In this document: positions 1 through 7,807 of the stretch, piece by piece
Position numbering within the stretch: position 1 is the stretch's first letter
Layout: each line of letters begins with the position of its first letter
NCBI RefSeq assembly: GCF_014648395.1
Contig: NZ_BMRA01000016.1
Location: 35,892 to 99,891 of the forward strand
DNA length: 64,000 bases
DNA from: Micromonospora fulviviridis
GTDB taxonomy: Bacteria; Actinomycetota; Actinomycetes; Mycobacteriales; Micromonosporaceae
Direction of reading: 5' to 3'
Notes under the pieces: model-generated
Seen by the model: the letters and a program-made list of their open reading frames with translations, nothing else
Told to the model about the DNA's origin: nothing
The model's database searches: none
Position numbers and translations under genes: made by a program

Positions 1-214
1 GCACGGCGCCGGTCGTCGTGGCGTACTCCTCGATGAGGCCGGATCGCACCGAGAGCCCCGTCATCCAGTCCATGGTGTGTCCCGACCCCGCCACGAACCC
101 GTCGAGCGACATCGTGAAGTGCCAGAGCACCTTGCCTGCGGTGGTCCGTCGGTCCGGTTCCGCCAACTGCCCGATTGTGGTGTCGATTCGTGGCGGGGTC
201 TCTGCGCTGGTCAT
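1..214 (-). CDS. RibD C-terminal / dihydrofolate reductase-like protein (partial, N-terminal 71 residues)
   Basis: The reverse strand from an ATG at 214 reads MTSAETPPRIDTTIGQLAE and then a segment HFTMSLDGFVAG followed by HTMDWM. This is the typical N-terminus of the actinobacterial dihydrofolate reductase / RibD C-terminal family, in which MSLDGFVAG forms the first beta strand and nucleotide-binding turn. The AGAGGA just upstream of the ATG is a plausible ribosome binding site. The gene runs off the left edge, so the catalytic body is not seen. It is divergent from the MocR regulator at 289, which may control it. Family members are NADPH-dependent reductases, mostly of unknown substrate. 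Confidence 0.75.
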   Translation of the reverse strand, partial: MTSAETPPRIDTTIGQLAEPDRRTTAGKVLWHFTMSLDGFVAGSGHTMDWMTGLSVRSGLIEEYATTTGAV

Positions 215-288
215 GGTCGTCCTCTTCGATCGATGTCGGTTGACACGACGCTAGGCCGGCCGGGTGGCCCTGTGTAAGGTCCAGTTCC

Positions 289-1686
289 GTGGCAGTCGAG
301 TGGTCCGGTTCGCCGCCGGACACCTTCCTGCAGCTCGATCGTCAGCGCCCCGAGACGCTGGGCTCGCAGCTGCAGAACGCGCTACGAACGGCGGTCCGTG
401 AGGGACGCCTGCGCACCGGCGAGCGGCTGCCGTCGTCGCGACGGCTCGCGGTGGACCTCGGTGTCTCCCGTGGCCTGGTGCAGGCGACCTATGAACAGTT
501 GGTGGCCGAGGGTTACCTGAGCGCCGTCGGTGGCTCGTCGACGCGGGTCGCGTTCCGCCCCCAGGCGACCGCCGTCACGCCACCGGAACGTCTCCCGGCT
601 GCCCGGATGGAGATCGACTTCGTGCCGGGGCGCCCCGACCTGAACAGTTTCCCGGCGCGCGACTGGTTGTGGGCATGCGGGGAGGCGAGCCGTACGGCCG
701 CCGCCCGTGAGATGGGGTACGGCGATCCCCGAGGTTCGGTCAGACTGCGTGAGGTGATCGCCTCGTACCTGCAACGGGTTCGCGGAGCGGTAGCGGGCGC
801 GGACGACGTGGTGATCTGCGGCGGGTTCACCCAGGGTGTGTCCCTGACCCTGGCCGCGCTGCGCGCGGCGGGCGCCACCTCGGTCGCGGTGGAGGACCCG
901 GGTCACCTGGACCTGCCCGTACTCGTCCGCCGGGCGGGTCTGAACCCCGTCTTCATCCCCGTCGACGACGGCGGCCTGGTGGTCGACGACCTGGCCGGGA
1001 CGGACGCGACCGCGGTCATCGTCACGCCGGCCCATCAGACCCCGACCGGGGTCGTCCTCACGCCCGAGCGGCGGCGGGCACTGCTGGAGTGGGCCGCGCA
1101 GGCGAACGGGGTGGTCATCGAGGACGACTACGACTCGGAGTTCCGCTACGACAAGCAGGCCGTCGGGTCGCTCCAAGGTCTCGCGGCGGAGCGTGTGGTG
1201 AGTGTCGGGTCGGTCAGCAAGTCGCTCGCTCCCGCCCTCCGGCTGGGGTGGGTGCTCGCTCCGCGGCACCTCAGTGACCGGATCGCCGAGGACAAGCACC
1301 GCGGCGACCGTGGCTCGCCGACACTCGATCAGCTCGCCCTGGCCCGGCTCATGGAGTCGGGCCGGTTCGATCGCCACCTGCGCCGCATGCGTGGTGTCTA
1401 CGCCGGACGGCGCGGTGAACTGGTCGAAGCCATCGGCCGGCACGCTCCCCACCTCGAGCTGACCGGCCTCGCCGCCGGCTTCCACGCCGTCGCCCTGCTC
1501 TCCGAGGGAACCGACGAGGCGGCGGTGGTCGACGCGGCGGCGCAGCGCTCAGTGGGGTTGCAGGGGCTCGGTCGGTACCGGTCGGTGAACAGTGCGGGGC
1601 CGCCGGGGATCGTGTTCGGCTTCGGAGCCGTCAACCGGGACGCGATCAGACGGGGGATCGCGGCCGTCGCCGACCTGCTGCGGTAG
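289..1686 (+). CDS. MocR-type regulator (GntR winged helix fused to PLP aminotransferase fold)
   Basis: A 465-residue protein with a GntR winged helix at about residues 18-85 (ERLPSSRRLAVDLGVSRG is the recognition region) joined to a class I aminotransferase-like domain from about residue 110. The PLP-binding lysine is Lys311 in SVGSVSKSLAPALRLGW; the EDDYDSEFRY motif is also present. MocR proteins are transcription factors whose aminotransferase domain senses PLP or an amino compound (PdxR, GabR). Start is GTG at 289. The divergently transcribed RibD/DHFR-like gene begins 75 bp away and is the obvious candidate target. Length is normal for the family and nothing looks broken. The effector is unknown. 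Confidence 0.9.
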   Translation: MAVEWSGSPPDTFLQLDRQRPETLGSQLQNALRTAVREGRLRTGERLPSSRRLAVDLGVSRGLVQATYEQLVAEGYLSAVGGSSTRVAFRPQATAVTPPERLPAARMEIDFVPGRPDLNSFPARDWLWACGEASRTAAAREMGYGDPRGSVRLREVIASYLQRVRGAVAGADDVVICGGFTQGVSLTLAALRAAGATSVAVEDPGHLDLPVLVRRAGLNPVFIPVDDGGLVVDDLAGTDATAVIVTPAHQTPTGVVLTPERRRALLEWAAQANGVVIEDDYDSEFRYDKQAVGSLQGLAAERVVSVGSVSKSLAPALRLGWVLAPRHLSDRIAEDKHRGDRGSPTLDQLALARLMESGRFDRHLRRMRGVYAGRRGELVEAIGRHAPHLELTGLAAGFHAVALLSEGTDEAAVVDAAAQRSVGLQGLGRYRSVNSAGPPGIVFGFGAVNRDAIRRGIAAVADLLR

Positions 1687-1796
1687 GGCCGGAACCAACG
1701 CTTGTCGCTCACAGGCACTTCACAGCCGCCCAGGTTAGGGTGCCCTTCGTGGCCCGTTCCACGGTGGAGCGCGCCGACGGTGGAAGCGGAGTGGCG

Positions 1797-2744
1797 ATGG
1801 TCTTCAAGAAGATGCTGAGCGCGTTCGGCGTGGGCGGCCCGAGCGTCGACACGGTGCTGACCAACCCGAACACCCGGCCGGGCCTGACCCTGGACGGGCA
1901 CGTCAACCTGGTCGGCGGCGACGCGCCGGCGAGCATCGAGCAGATCACCGTCGGCCTGGTCACCCGGGTCGAGATCGAGGGCGGCGACACCGAGTACGCC
2001 GGCGTCATGGAGTTCCACCGGATGGCGGTGAGCGGCCCGCTCCAGCTCGCCCCGAAGCAGCAGCTGTCCATCCCGTTCCAGCTCCCCGTCCCGTGGGAGA
2101 CCCCGGTCACCGACGTCTACGGCCAACGGCTGCACGGCATGACCATGGGCCTGCGGACCGAGCTGGCGGTGGCCCGGGCCGTGGACAAGTCCGACCTGGA
2201 CCAGGTGGCGGTGCACCCGCTGCCGATCCACGAGCGGATCCTCGACGCCTTCCAGGCGCTCGGCTTCCGTTTCAAGCACGCCGACCTCGAGCGCGGCCAC
2301 ATCCGGGGCGTGCAGCAGACGCTCCCCTTCTACCAGGAGATCGAGTTCTTCGCGGCGCCGCAGTACGCCGGGGCGATCAACGAGGTCGAGCTGACCTTCG
2401 TCACCAGCCAGCAGGGCGTCGAGGTGATCCTGGAGTGCGACAAGCGCGGCGGCTTCCTCAGCGCCGGGCACGACGCCTTCGGCCGGTACGCCGTCCCGCA
2501 CAGCGACGCGGGCCGGACCGACTGGGTCCAGGTGGTCGACGGCTGGCTCCGGGAGACCACCTCGCGGTACGGCAACCTGCGCGCGCACGGCTTCGGCGCC
2601 CCGCACGGGCACCACGGCCACCGGGGCTCCGGCATGGGCGGCATGGTGGCGGGCGCCGCGCTCGGCATGGCGGGCGGCCTGGTCGCCGGTGAGCTGATCG
2701 AGGACGCCTTCGAGGGCGACTTCGGGGACTTCGGCGGGGAGTAG
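1797..2744 (+). CDS. Spo0M-family sporulation-control protein
   Basis: A 315-residue protein matching the Spo0M family: an N-terminal arrestin-like beta sandwich (about 1-140, with SVDTVLTNPNTRPGLTLDGH near the start) and a second domain to about 265. The C-terminus is rich in Gly and His (HGHHGHRGSGMGG) and ends in an acidic stretch. I chose the ATG at 1797, preceded by GGAAGCGGAG, over the in-frame start at 1740. Spo0M proteins influence sporulation and cell division in Bacillus and are common in actinomycetes, where their biochemical role is unclear. A strong hairpin follows at 2753-2790. Confidence 0.88.
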   Translation: MVFKKMLSAFGVGGPSVDTVLTNPNTRPGLTLDGHVNLVGGDAPASIEQITVGLVTRVEIEGGDTEYAGVMEFHRMAVSGPLQLAPKQQLSIPFQLPVPWETPVTDVYGQRLHGMTMGLRTELAVARAVDKSDLDQVAVHPLPIHERILDAFQALGFRFKHADLERGHIRGVQQTLPFYQEIEFFAAPQYAGAINEVELTFVTSQQGVEVILECDKRGGFLSAGHDAFGRYAVPHSDAGRTDWVQVVDGWLRETTSRYGNLRAHGFGAPHGHHGHRGSGMGGMVAGAALGMAGGLVAGELIEDAFEGDFGDFGGE

Positions 2745-2752
2745 CCGGCACG

Positions 2753-2790
2753 CGACGATGCCCCCGGGGTGATCCCCGGGGGCATCGTCG
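2753..2790. terminator. Perfect 17-bp hairpin between convergent genes
   Basis: CGACGATGCCCCCGGGG (2753-2769) pairs perfectly with 2774-2790 around a TGAT loop. It lies between the stop of spo0M and the stop of the convergent small membrane protein gene, so it probably terminates transcription from both sides. There is no U-tract, as is common in high-GC actinomycetes. Confidence 0.85.
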
Positions 2791-2808
2791 TCTCAGGTGG
2801 TGCTCCGG

Positions 2809-3189
2809 TCAGTGCCGGGCCTTGCGCTCCTCACCGCTGCGGAAGTTGCTTCCGGCCTTGGCCAGACCGCGGCTACCCAGGTAACCGATGGTCAGCAGCG
2901 TGATGAAGAACCAGGCCTGCGGGGCGCGGAAGATGTCCACCCCGACCGAGTTCTTCCCGACCAGGAAGGACGCCACCAGCACCGCGGCGACGGACGCGAC
3001 GTAGACCCAGAATTCGGTCGTCCGGAGCGACGGCTTGGTCTCGGTGCCGGGCGCCGCGATCGCCTGCTCCCGGTGCCCGTCGTGCATCATCGGCATCGGG
3101 CGGGTCGGCGTCTCCTGCATGGCGGCCCGGTTGGACATGTCCTGCGCCGGCCGGTTCATCGGCCTGGTGGATGCAGCCTGCGTGCTCAT
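2809..3189 (-). CDS. Small two-helix membrane protein, unknown function
   Basis: A 126-residue protein starting at the ATG at 3189, which has GAGGAGGA upstream. In-frame starts further upstream lack such a site. Residues 1-55 are polar and rich in Met, Pro and Gln. Two hydrophobic helices follow at about 59-78 (YVASVAAVLVASFLVG) and 91-110 (AWFFITLLTIGYLG), with a basic tail. I do not recognise a named family; proteins with this design are common as lineage-specific hypothetical genes in Micromonosporaceae. It converges on spo0M. Confidence 0.7.
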   Translation of the reverse strand: MSTQAASTRPMNRPAQDMSNRAAMQETPTRPMPMMHDGHREQAIAAPGTETKPSLRTTEFWVYVASVAAVLVASFLVGKNSVGVDIFRAPQAWFFITLLTIGYLGSRGLAKAGSNFRSGEERKARH

Positions 3190-3295
3190 CTGGTCCTCCT
3201 CAGGATTTGATGAGTCGTTCTCTGCACACCTCCCGCCCCGCTGCCGCAGGTCGGCCACGGCACGGTTCGCGCACTGTGGCGGGGGCACCCTCCGT

Positions 3296-3320
3296 CTACC
3301 CGGGGCCCCGGCGAGGTAAC
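3296..3320 (-). promoter_or_regulatory. Candidate stress-sigma (SigB/SigH-like) promoter for the membrane protein gene
   Basis: On the reverse strand GTTACC (3315-3320) and GGGTAG (3296-3301) are 13 bp apart. They resemble the GNNTN(14-16)GGGTA pattern of Streptomyces SigB-group promoters, with slightly short spacing. The site is about 107 bp upstream of the ATG at 3189. The rest of 3190-3502 shows only GC-rich sequence with no gene. Confidence 0.25.
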
Positions 3321-3502
3321 ACCGGTCCCCGGCCGAATAGGAGCACCGCGCGGGGCCGCCGCCCGGCCCGGGCATTCCGGGCACGGCGCCGGCCTCGAAC
3401 CCGACACCGCGGTACGGAACGGGCGCCGCGCGGCCGTCGGGGCCGGCCGGTTTCAGCCGCCGGTCGTCGGGCACGCAACGAGGATCCCGAGAGATCTGCG
3501 AG

Positions 3503-3934
3503 GTGGTTGACGTGCGTGAGGACGACATGCGGCAGGACGCCGCCCGACGGGCCGAGGAGCGGGTCGCCGGCGGCGTCTACGGCGAGGGCGCGCTCGACGA
3601 GGTCACCGTGCCGCAGACCGACGTGCTGCGGGTGATCCAGGAGGAGGATCCGGACGATCCGGCGCACGCCCCGGTCGACCCGAACGTGTTGCGCGACGGC
3701 GGTCCGACCCGGGGCCAGGGCGCGGTGACCACGACCGGCGGCACGGCCGGCCCGGCGAGCGTGCGCCGGCTGGCCCGCCAGCCGGAGCGGCACCGGGGCA
3801 AGGTGGCCCCGACCACCACGGGCGACGCCACCACCGGCGGCCTGAGCACCCCGGCCGGCGGCTCGACCAGCGACGCCTCGTCGAGCGGCAGCCAGGTCGG
3901 CAACTTCACCAACGACAAGGCCAACCCGGGCTGA
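3503..3934 (+). CDS. Hydrophilic, probably disordered protein, unknown function
   Basis: A 143-residue protein from a GTG at 3503. It has no membrane segment. The first half is acidic (VREDDMRQDAARRAEERV; QEEDPDDPAHAPVDPNV) and the second half is rich in Thr, Gly and Ser (TTTGGTAGPAS; GGSTSDASSSGSQ), suggesting a largely disordered protein. A perfect terminator follows directly (3947-3978), supporting a real transcription unit. No family recognised. The long reverse-strand reading frame over it is a codon-bias shadow. Confidence 0.6.
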   Translation: MVDVREDDMRQDAARRAEERVAGGVYGEGALDEVTVPQTDVLRVIQEEDPDDPAHAPVDPNVLRDGGPTRGQGAVTTTGGTAGPASVRRLARQPERHRGKVAPTTTGDATTGGLSTPAGGSTSDASSSGSQVGNFTNDKANPG

Positions 3935-3946
3935 CCCCGAAACCGA

Positions 3947-3978
3947 GGGAGGGGGGCGGCCAAGGCCGCCCCCCTCCC
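3947..3978 (+). terminator. Perfect 15-bp terminator hairpin
   Basis: GGGAGGGGGGCGGCC (3947-3961) pairs with 3964-3978 around AA. It sits 13 bp after the stop of the small disordered protein gene and also lies beyond the 3' end of helD on the other strand. Confidence 0.85.
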
Positions 3979-3999
3979 CGCGCACCCCCTCCCGAGTGC

Positions 4000-4060
4000 G
4001 TCGATCATGAAGTTGACGGCGGTGTGGATCTCCGCTTTCACCGCCAACCTCATGATCGAC
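4000..4060. repeat. Long imperfect inverted repeat (REP-like)
   Basis: GTCGATCATGA at 4000-4010 and its complement at 4050-4060 begin arms of about 22-25 bp. The arms match with a few mismatches and enclose a short loop rich in pyrimidines. It lies between two gene ends, 30 bp past a separate terminator. It may be a dispersed intergenic palindrome or the helD terminator. Confidence 0.5.
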
Positions 4061-4094
4061 CGGAGGGGCCGACCGCGCCGGGGTGGTTCGGGGG

Positions 4095-6389
4095 TCAGGG
4101 GGTGCGGAGGATGCCCAGGCGTTGGGTGGCGCGGGTGAGGGCCACGTACAGGTCGCTGTGGCCGCGGGGGGACTCGGCGACGATGCGGTCCGGGTCCACC
4201 ACCAGCACCGAGTCGAACTCCAGGCCCTTGGCCTGCTCGGTGGTGAGCACCACGACGCGGTTCGCCAGCTCCGGCTGCTCGCCGACGGTCGCCTCCGGCA
4301 GCGCGGCGACGACCGCCGCGCCCAGCTCGGCCACCCGGCCGGCCGGCACGATCACCCCGAGCCGGCCGTCGGCCAGCCCGGCCGCCTCCCGGGCGGTCGC
4401 CTCGACCAGCTCGGCGGCGAGCCGGTCCGCCGCGACGGTACGGTCCCACGGCGGCACGCCGCTGGCGCGTACCGAGCGGGGTGGGCGCAGCGCCGGGTCG
4501 ATCTCGGCGAGCACCTCGGCGGCGACCGCCATGATCTCGGACGGGGTGCGGTAGCTGACCGTCAACTCCTCCAGCCGCCACCGGTCCGCCACGTACGGCT
4601 CCAGGGCCTCCTGCCAGGACGGCGTGCCGGCGAGCGCTCCGGTCTGCGCCACGTCCCCGACGATGGTCATCGACCGGCTCGGGCAGCGGCGCATCAGCAG
4701 CCGCCAGGCCATCGGCGACAGCTCCTGCGCCTCGTCGACGATCACGTGCCCGAAGGCCCAGGTCCGGTCGGCGGCGGCGCGCTGCGCGGTGGTGAGCCGG
4801 TCGGCCTCCTCCTGCCGCTCGGAGAGGCGGTCGGCGTCGATGAGGTCGGTGACGCCGAGGATCTCGCCGCCGTCCGCCTCGTCCTCCACGTCGATCGAGC
4901 GGGAACCCCGCCAGATCTCCAGCACGCCCTCGGCGTACTCCCGTTCCAGGGCGCGGATCCGCTCCCGGCGGGCCGCGGCGGCACGCTCGTCCTCGCCCAG
5001 CAGCTCGGCCGCCTCGTCCAGCAGCGGCACGTCGGCCGGCGTCCAGCCGCCCGGCTCCCGGTGCAGCGCGGCCCGCTCGGCGTCGGTGAGCATCGGCGCG
5101 GCGGCGGCGATCCGCTCGGGCGACTCGAACAGGTCGGCGAGCAGCCGCTGCGGGGTGAGCACCGGCCACAGCTCGTCCAGCGCGGCCCGGATCTCCGGCT
5201 CGTCGCGCAGCTCCCGGCGGATCTCCGCCCGGTCGGCCTCGGAGAGCAGGTTCTCCCCGCCGAGCGGGTCGGCGCCGATCCGCTCGGCCACCTGGTCGGC
5301 GAGCGCGTGCACGATCTCGATGTCGAACAGCGCCCGGGCCAGGTTGTGCGGGCGGTCGGTGCGGCGGACCCGGTCCCGCGCCTGGCGGACGGTCTCCGGG
5401 TCGAGCGTGAGGACCTCCCGCTGGGGCAGTTCGATCTCCAGCGGCTCGTCCGGCACCCACTGCCGGTCCCGGACGGCGTTCGCCAGCACCTCGGCCAGCA
5501 CCACGCGCCCCTTCAGCGCCGCGGTCACCGCCGGCTCGGCGCGTACGGCGTGCACGCCGGGGAAGAGGTCGGCCTGGGTACGCAGCAGCACGCCGGTCTC
5601 GGCCAGCGCCGGCAGCACCTGGGAGATGTAGCGCAGGAAGGTGGCGTTCGGGCCGACCAGCAGCACGCCCCGGGTGGAGAGCTGCTGCCGGTGGGTGTAG
5701 AGCAGGTACGCGGCGCGGTGCAGTGCCACCGCGGTCTTGCCGGTGCCCGGACCGCCCTGCACCACCATGACGCCCGGCAGGTCGGCCCGGATGATCCGGT
5801 CCTGCTCGGCCTGGATGGTCTCGACGATGTCGCGCATCCGCCCGGTGCGCCCGGCGTTCAGCGCGGCGAGCAGCGACGCCTCGCCGGTCACCTCCTCGTG
5901 GGCGGTGGGGGAGGCGGCGGCGATGTCGAGCACCTCGTCGTTGAGCCCGGTCACCTTCCGATCCCGGGTACGCAGGTGCCGACGCCGGCGGACCCCCTGC
6001 GGGTTGGCGGCGGTGGCCAGGTAGAAGGCGCGGGCGGCCGGGGCGCGCCAGTCGATCAGCAGCGGGTCGTAGTCGCCCGAGGTGTCGAAGATGCCGATCC
6101 GGCCGACGTAGCGGCACGAGTCGTCGTCGCCGTCGAGGCGGCCGAAGCAGAGGCCGGTCTCCACGGCGGAGTACTGCTCGACCTGGTCGGCGTACATCTG
6201 CACGGCGGAGTCGCGCTGCGACCGGGCCTGCTGCGTGCCGCCGGTGGTGCGCAGCTCCTCGGTGAGCCGCCGGGCCGCCTGGTCCCGCATGCCGTCCAGC
6301 CGGTCGTAGAGCATCGAGACGTACTCCTGCTCGCGACCGATCTCGTCGTCCTGGTACAGCTCACCCGACACGTCGGAGTGCGTTGACAA
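4095..6389 (-). CDS. HelD-type SF1 helicase-like ATPase, RNA polymerase recycling factor
   Basis: A 764-residue UvrD/Rep-like superfamily 1 protein. Walker A is GGPGTGKTAVALHR at about residues 213-226; motif II is VIVDEAQELSPMAW; later motifs include TIVGDVAQT and VVLTTEQAKGLEFD, and it ends in YVALTRATQRLGIL. The charged N-terminal coiled region (EYVSMLYDRLDGMRDQAARRL) is the arm that enters the RNA polymerase secondary channel in HelD proteins. These proteins eject stalled RNA polymerase, and some actinobacterial members (HelR) give rifamycin tolerance. The start is a TTG at 6389 with GAGGAG 7 bp upstream. That TTG overlaps the -35 box of an opposing promoter (see 6383-6444). Confidence 0.9.
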   Translation of the reverse strand: MSTHSDVSGELYQDDEIGREQEYVSMLYDRLDGMRDQAARRLTEELRTTGGTQQARSQRDSAVQMYADQVEQYSAVETGLCFGRLDGDDDSCRYVGRIGIFDTSGDYDPLLIDWRAPAARAFYLATAANPQGVRRRRHLRTRDRKVTGLNDEVLDIAAASPTAHEEVTGEASLLAALNAGRTGRMRDIVETIQAEQDRIIRADLPGVMVVQGGPGTGKTAVALHRAAYLLYTHRQQLSTRGVLLVGPNATFLRYISQVLPALAETGVLLRTQADLFPGVHAVRAEPAVTAALKGRVVLAEVLANAVRDRQWVPDEPLEIELPQREVLTLDPETVRQARDRVRRTDRPHNLARALFDIEIVHALADQVAERIGADPLGGENLLSEADRAEIRRELRDEPEIRAALDELWPVLTPQRLLADLFESPERIAAAAPMLTDAERAALHREPGGWTPADVPLLDEAAELLGEDERAAAARRERIRALEREYAEGVLEIWRGSRSIDVEDEADGGEILGVTDLIDADRLSERQEEADRLTTAQRAAADRTWAFGHVIVDEAQELSPMAWRLLMRRCPSRSMTIVGDVAQTGALAGTPSWQEALEPYVADRWRLEELTVSYRTPSEIMAVAAEVLAEIDPALRPPRSVRASGVPPWDRTVAADRLAAELVEATAREAAGLADGRLGVIVPAGRVAELGAAVVAALPEATVGEQPELANRVVVLTTEQAKGLEFDSVLVVDPDRIVAESPRGHSDLYVALTRATQRLGILRTP

Positions 6390-6412
6390 GCCGGCTCCTC
6401 ATCGCCTAGAAT
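6383..6412 (+). promoter_or_regulatory. Near-consensus sigma-70 promoter pointing away from helD
   Basis: TTGACA (6383-6388) and TAGAAT (6407-6412) are separated by 18 bp on the plus strand. This is an unusually good match for a high-GC genome. The -35 box overlaps the TTG start codon of helD on the opposite strand. No plus-strand gene lies downstream until 7808; transcription would run directly into the hairpin at 6418-6444. Confidence 0.5.
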
Positions 6413-6417
6413 TGCGC

Positions 6418-6450
6418 AAGGAATGGCTTTCGGAGCCATTCCTTTTTGTG
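6418..6450 (+). terminator. AT-rich hairpin with U-tract (possible tiny RNA) upstream of helD
   Basis: AAGGAATGGCT (6418-6428) pairs perfectly with 6434-6444 around TTCGG and is followed by TTTTGTGTTT, a textbook intrinsic terminator on the plus strand. It starts about 6 bp downstream of the TAGAAT box, so a transcript from that promoter would be only about 30 nt. On the minus strand the same palindrome lies in the helD leader, 20 bp before its ribosome binding site. Confidence 0.6.
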
Positions 6451-6544
6451 TTTGAACTGAGAAAGATACCGCGCCGCCGCCCGCCGGACCAAGCCTCGCC
6501 CGCCGCCCGCGACCACGTCACACCGCAGGTTCGCACACGAAAGC

Positions 6545-6577
6545 GGGGCCCGGCCGGCATGACGCCGACCGGACCCC
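6545..6577 (-). terminator. 14-bp hairpin after the LolA-like gene
   Basis: Positions 6545-6558 and 6564-6577 pair over 14 bp with two G-U pairs (read on the minus strand) around a five-base loop. It is just downstream of the stop of the LolA-like lipoprotein gene at 6599. Confidence 0.65.
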
Positions 6578-6598
6578 GACGGGTCCGCTTCGCGGATC

Positions 6599-7711
6599 TC
6601 AGCCCTTCGCCGCCTGGTACAGCCGCTCCGGCGTGACCAGCCCGGCCAGCACCCGGCCGTCGTCGGTGAGCAGCACGCTGAACAGCTTGCCGGTGAGCAG
6701 CCGGCCGCTGCCCCAGTCACCGCTCACCCGCTGGAGCCCGCCGAGCACCTTCGACAGCGCCTCCGCGTCCGGCCCGGCCGCCTCGCCGGGCTTCGCGCCC
6801 GTCGCGGCGCCGGCCACGTCGATCTTCGCGACCAGCACGGTGGTCCAGCCGGTGCCGACCGTACGCACGTCCGGCCGGTCCTCGCCCCGGCCCGCGGGGC
6901 GCTTCCCGCTCGGCACGCGCCCGTCGCCCGCCGGCTCCTCGGTGACCTTCACGCCCGGCGGCGGGTTGAACCGGAACTGGTCGGCGTCCGGGGTGCGGAA
7001 GTCGACCTGGGTGAACGCCACCTCGAACGCCGGCTCGTCCGACCCGTCGGCGAGCACCTCGAAGCGCAGCGGCACGTGCTCCTTCGCGTCCAGCGCGATC
7101 CGCACCTGGTGCACCAGCGAGTTCCGGTCGCGCGGCGTGAGCACCAGCTCGTAGACGCTGCGCCCGGCGACGGTGGCCGAGCGGCCGACGGTGACCGCCG
7201 TGCTCGGGTCGATCGCGGCCAGCGCCCGGTCGGCGGCGTCGGCCGGGGTGGCCGGCGCGGTGTCGAGGTCCTTCCCCTCCGCCGGCAGCGTCCGGTGCGA
7301 CGCGGCGTTGTCCCGGCTGCTCCAGGTCCAGACGTCGCGCCCGTTGCGCAGCACGTCCCGCTCGCCGAGCGTGTCGACCAGGGCGAGCCGCTGCCGGTCC
7401 GGGCCGGCGTACCAGACCCGGAGGGTGTGTGTGCCGCTGACCAGGCTGGCCAGCTCGTTCCCGCCGGCCTGCCCGGCCAGCCCGACGATCGGCGGCAGCC
7501 CGAGGTCGGCCCGCTGCACCACGGTGCCGGAGAGCCCGTCGAGGCGGGACGTACGCAGGTCCTCCAGGAGCTGGGCGGCGGTACGCGGCGGCAGCGCCGG
7601 GTCGGCCCCGGCGGCGAACGTGCCGACGGCGGCGCCGCCCCCGATCACGGCGACCCCCGCGGTCACCGGGACCAGCCAGCGCAGTACGGCGCGGTTCTTC
7701 AGTACGGACAT
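6599..7711 (-). CDS. LolA/RseB-like exported protein, probably an envelope-stress sensor
   Basis: A 370-residue protein starting at ATG 7711 with AGGAGG 8 bp upstream; the GTG at 7720 would sit on top of that site. It has one N-terminal membrane or signal segment (LRWLVPVTAGVAVIGGGAAVG, about residues 9-29). A LolA/MucB(RseB)-type half-barrel follows from about residue 45 to 240 (TAAQLLEDLRTS, LSGTVVQRADLG, FNPPPGVKV). In actinomycetes such proteins sit beside two-component systems and are thought to monitor lipids or the envelope. It is divergent from the OmpR/histidine kinase pair at 7808, 96 bp apart, so co-regulation is likely. Confidence 0.78.
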   Translation of the reverse strand: MSVLKNRAVLRWLVPVTAGVAVIGGGAAVGTFAAGADPALPPRTAAQLLEDLRTSRLDGLSGTVVQRADLGLPPIVGLAGQAGGNELASLVSGTHTLRVWYAGPDRQRLALVDTLGERDVLRNGRDVWTWSSRDNAASHRTLPAEGKDLDTAPATPADAADRALAAIDPSTAVTVGRSATVAGRSVYELVLTPRDRNSLVHQVRIALDAKEHVPLRFEVLADGSDEPAFEVAFTQVDFRTPDADQFRFNPPPGVKVTEEPAGDGRVPSGKRPAGRGEDRPDVRTVGTGWTTVLVAKIDVAGAATGAKPGEAAGPDAEALSKVLGGLQRVSGDWGSGRLLTGKLFSVLLTDDGRVLAGLVTPERLYQAAKG

Positions 7712-7807
7712 GGTGTGCACCTCCTGACGGTAGATGCTGCACCGGGGACGCTGTGAGGGCGCTGAGGAGATTCCCTAGGGGGTGTCACCGGATGGCACCC
7801 TTGACCC

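Noticed and set aside
3577..6117. 846-codon open frame on the minus strand, overlapping helD and the small gene at 3503
   Set aside because: It is a frame-shadow of helD: Arg/Pro/Ala-rich, no family features, and helD in the neighbouring frame carries clear ATPase motifs.
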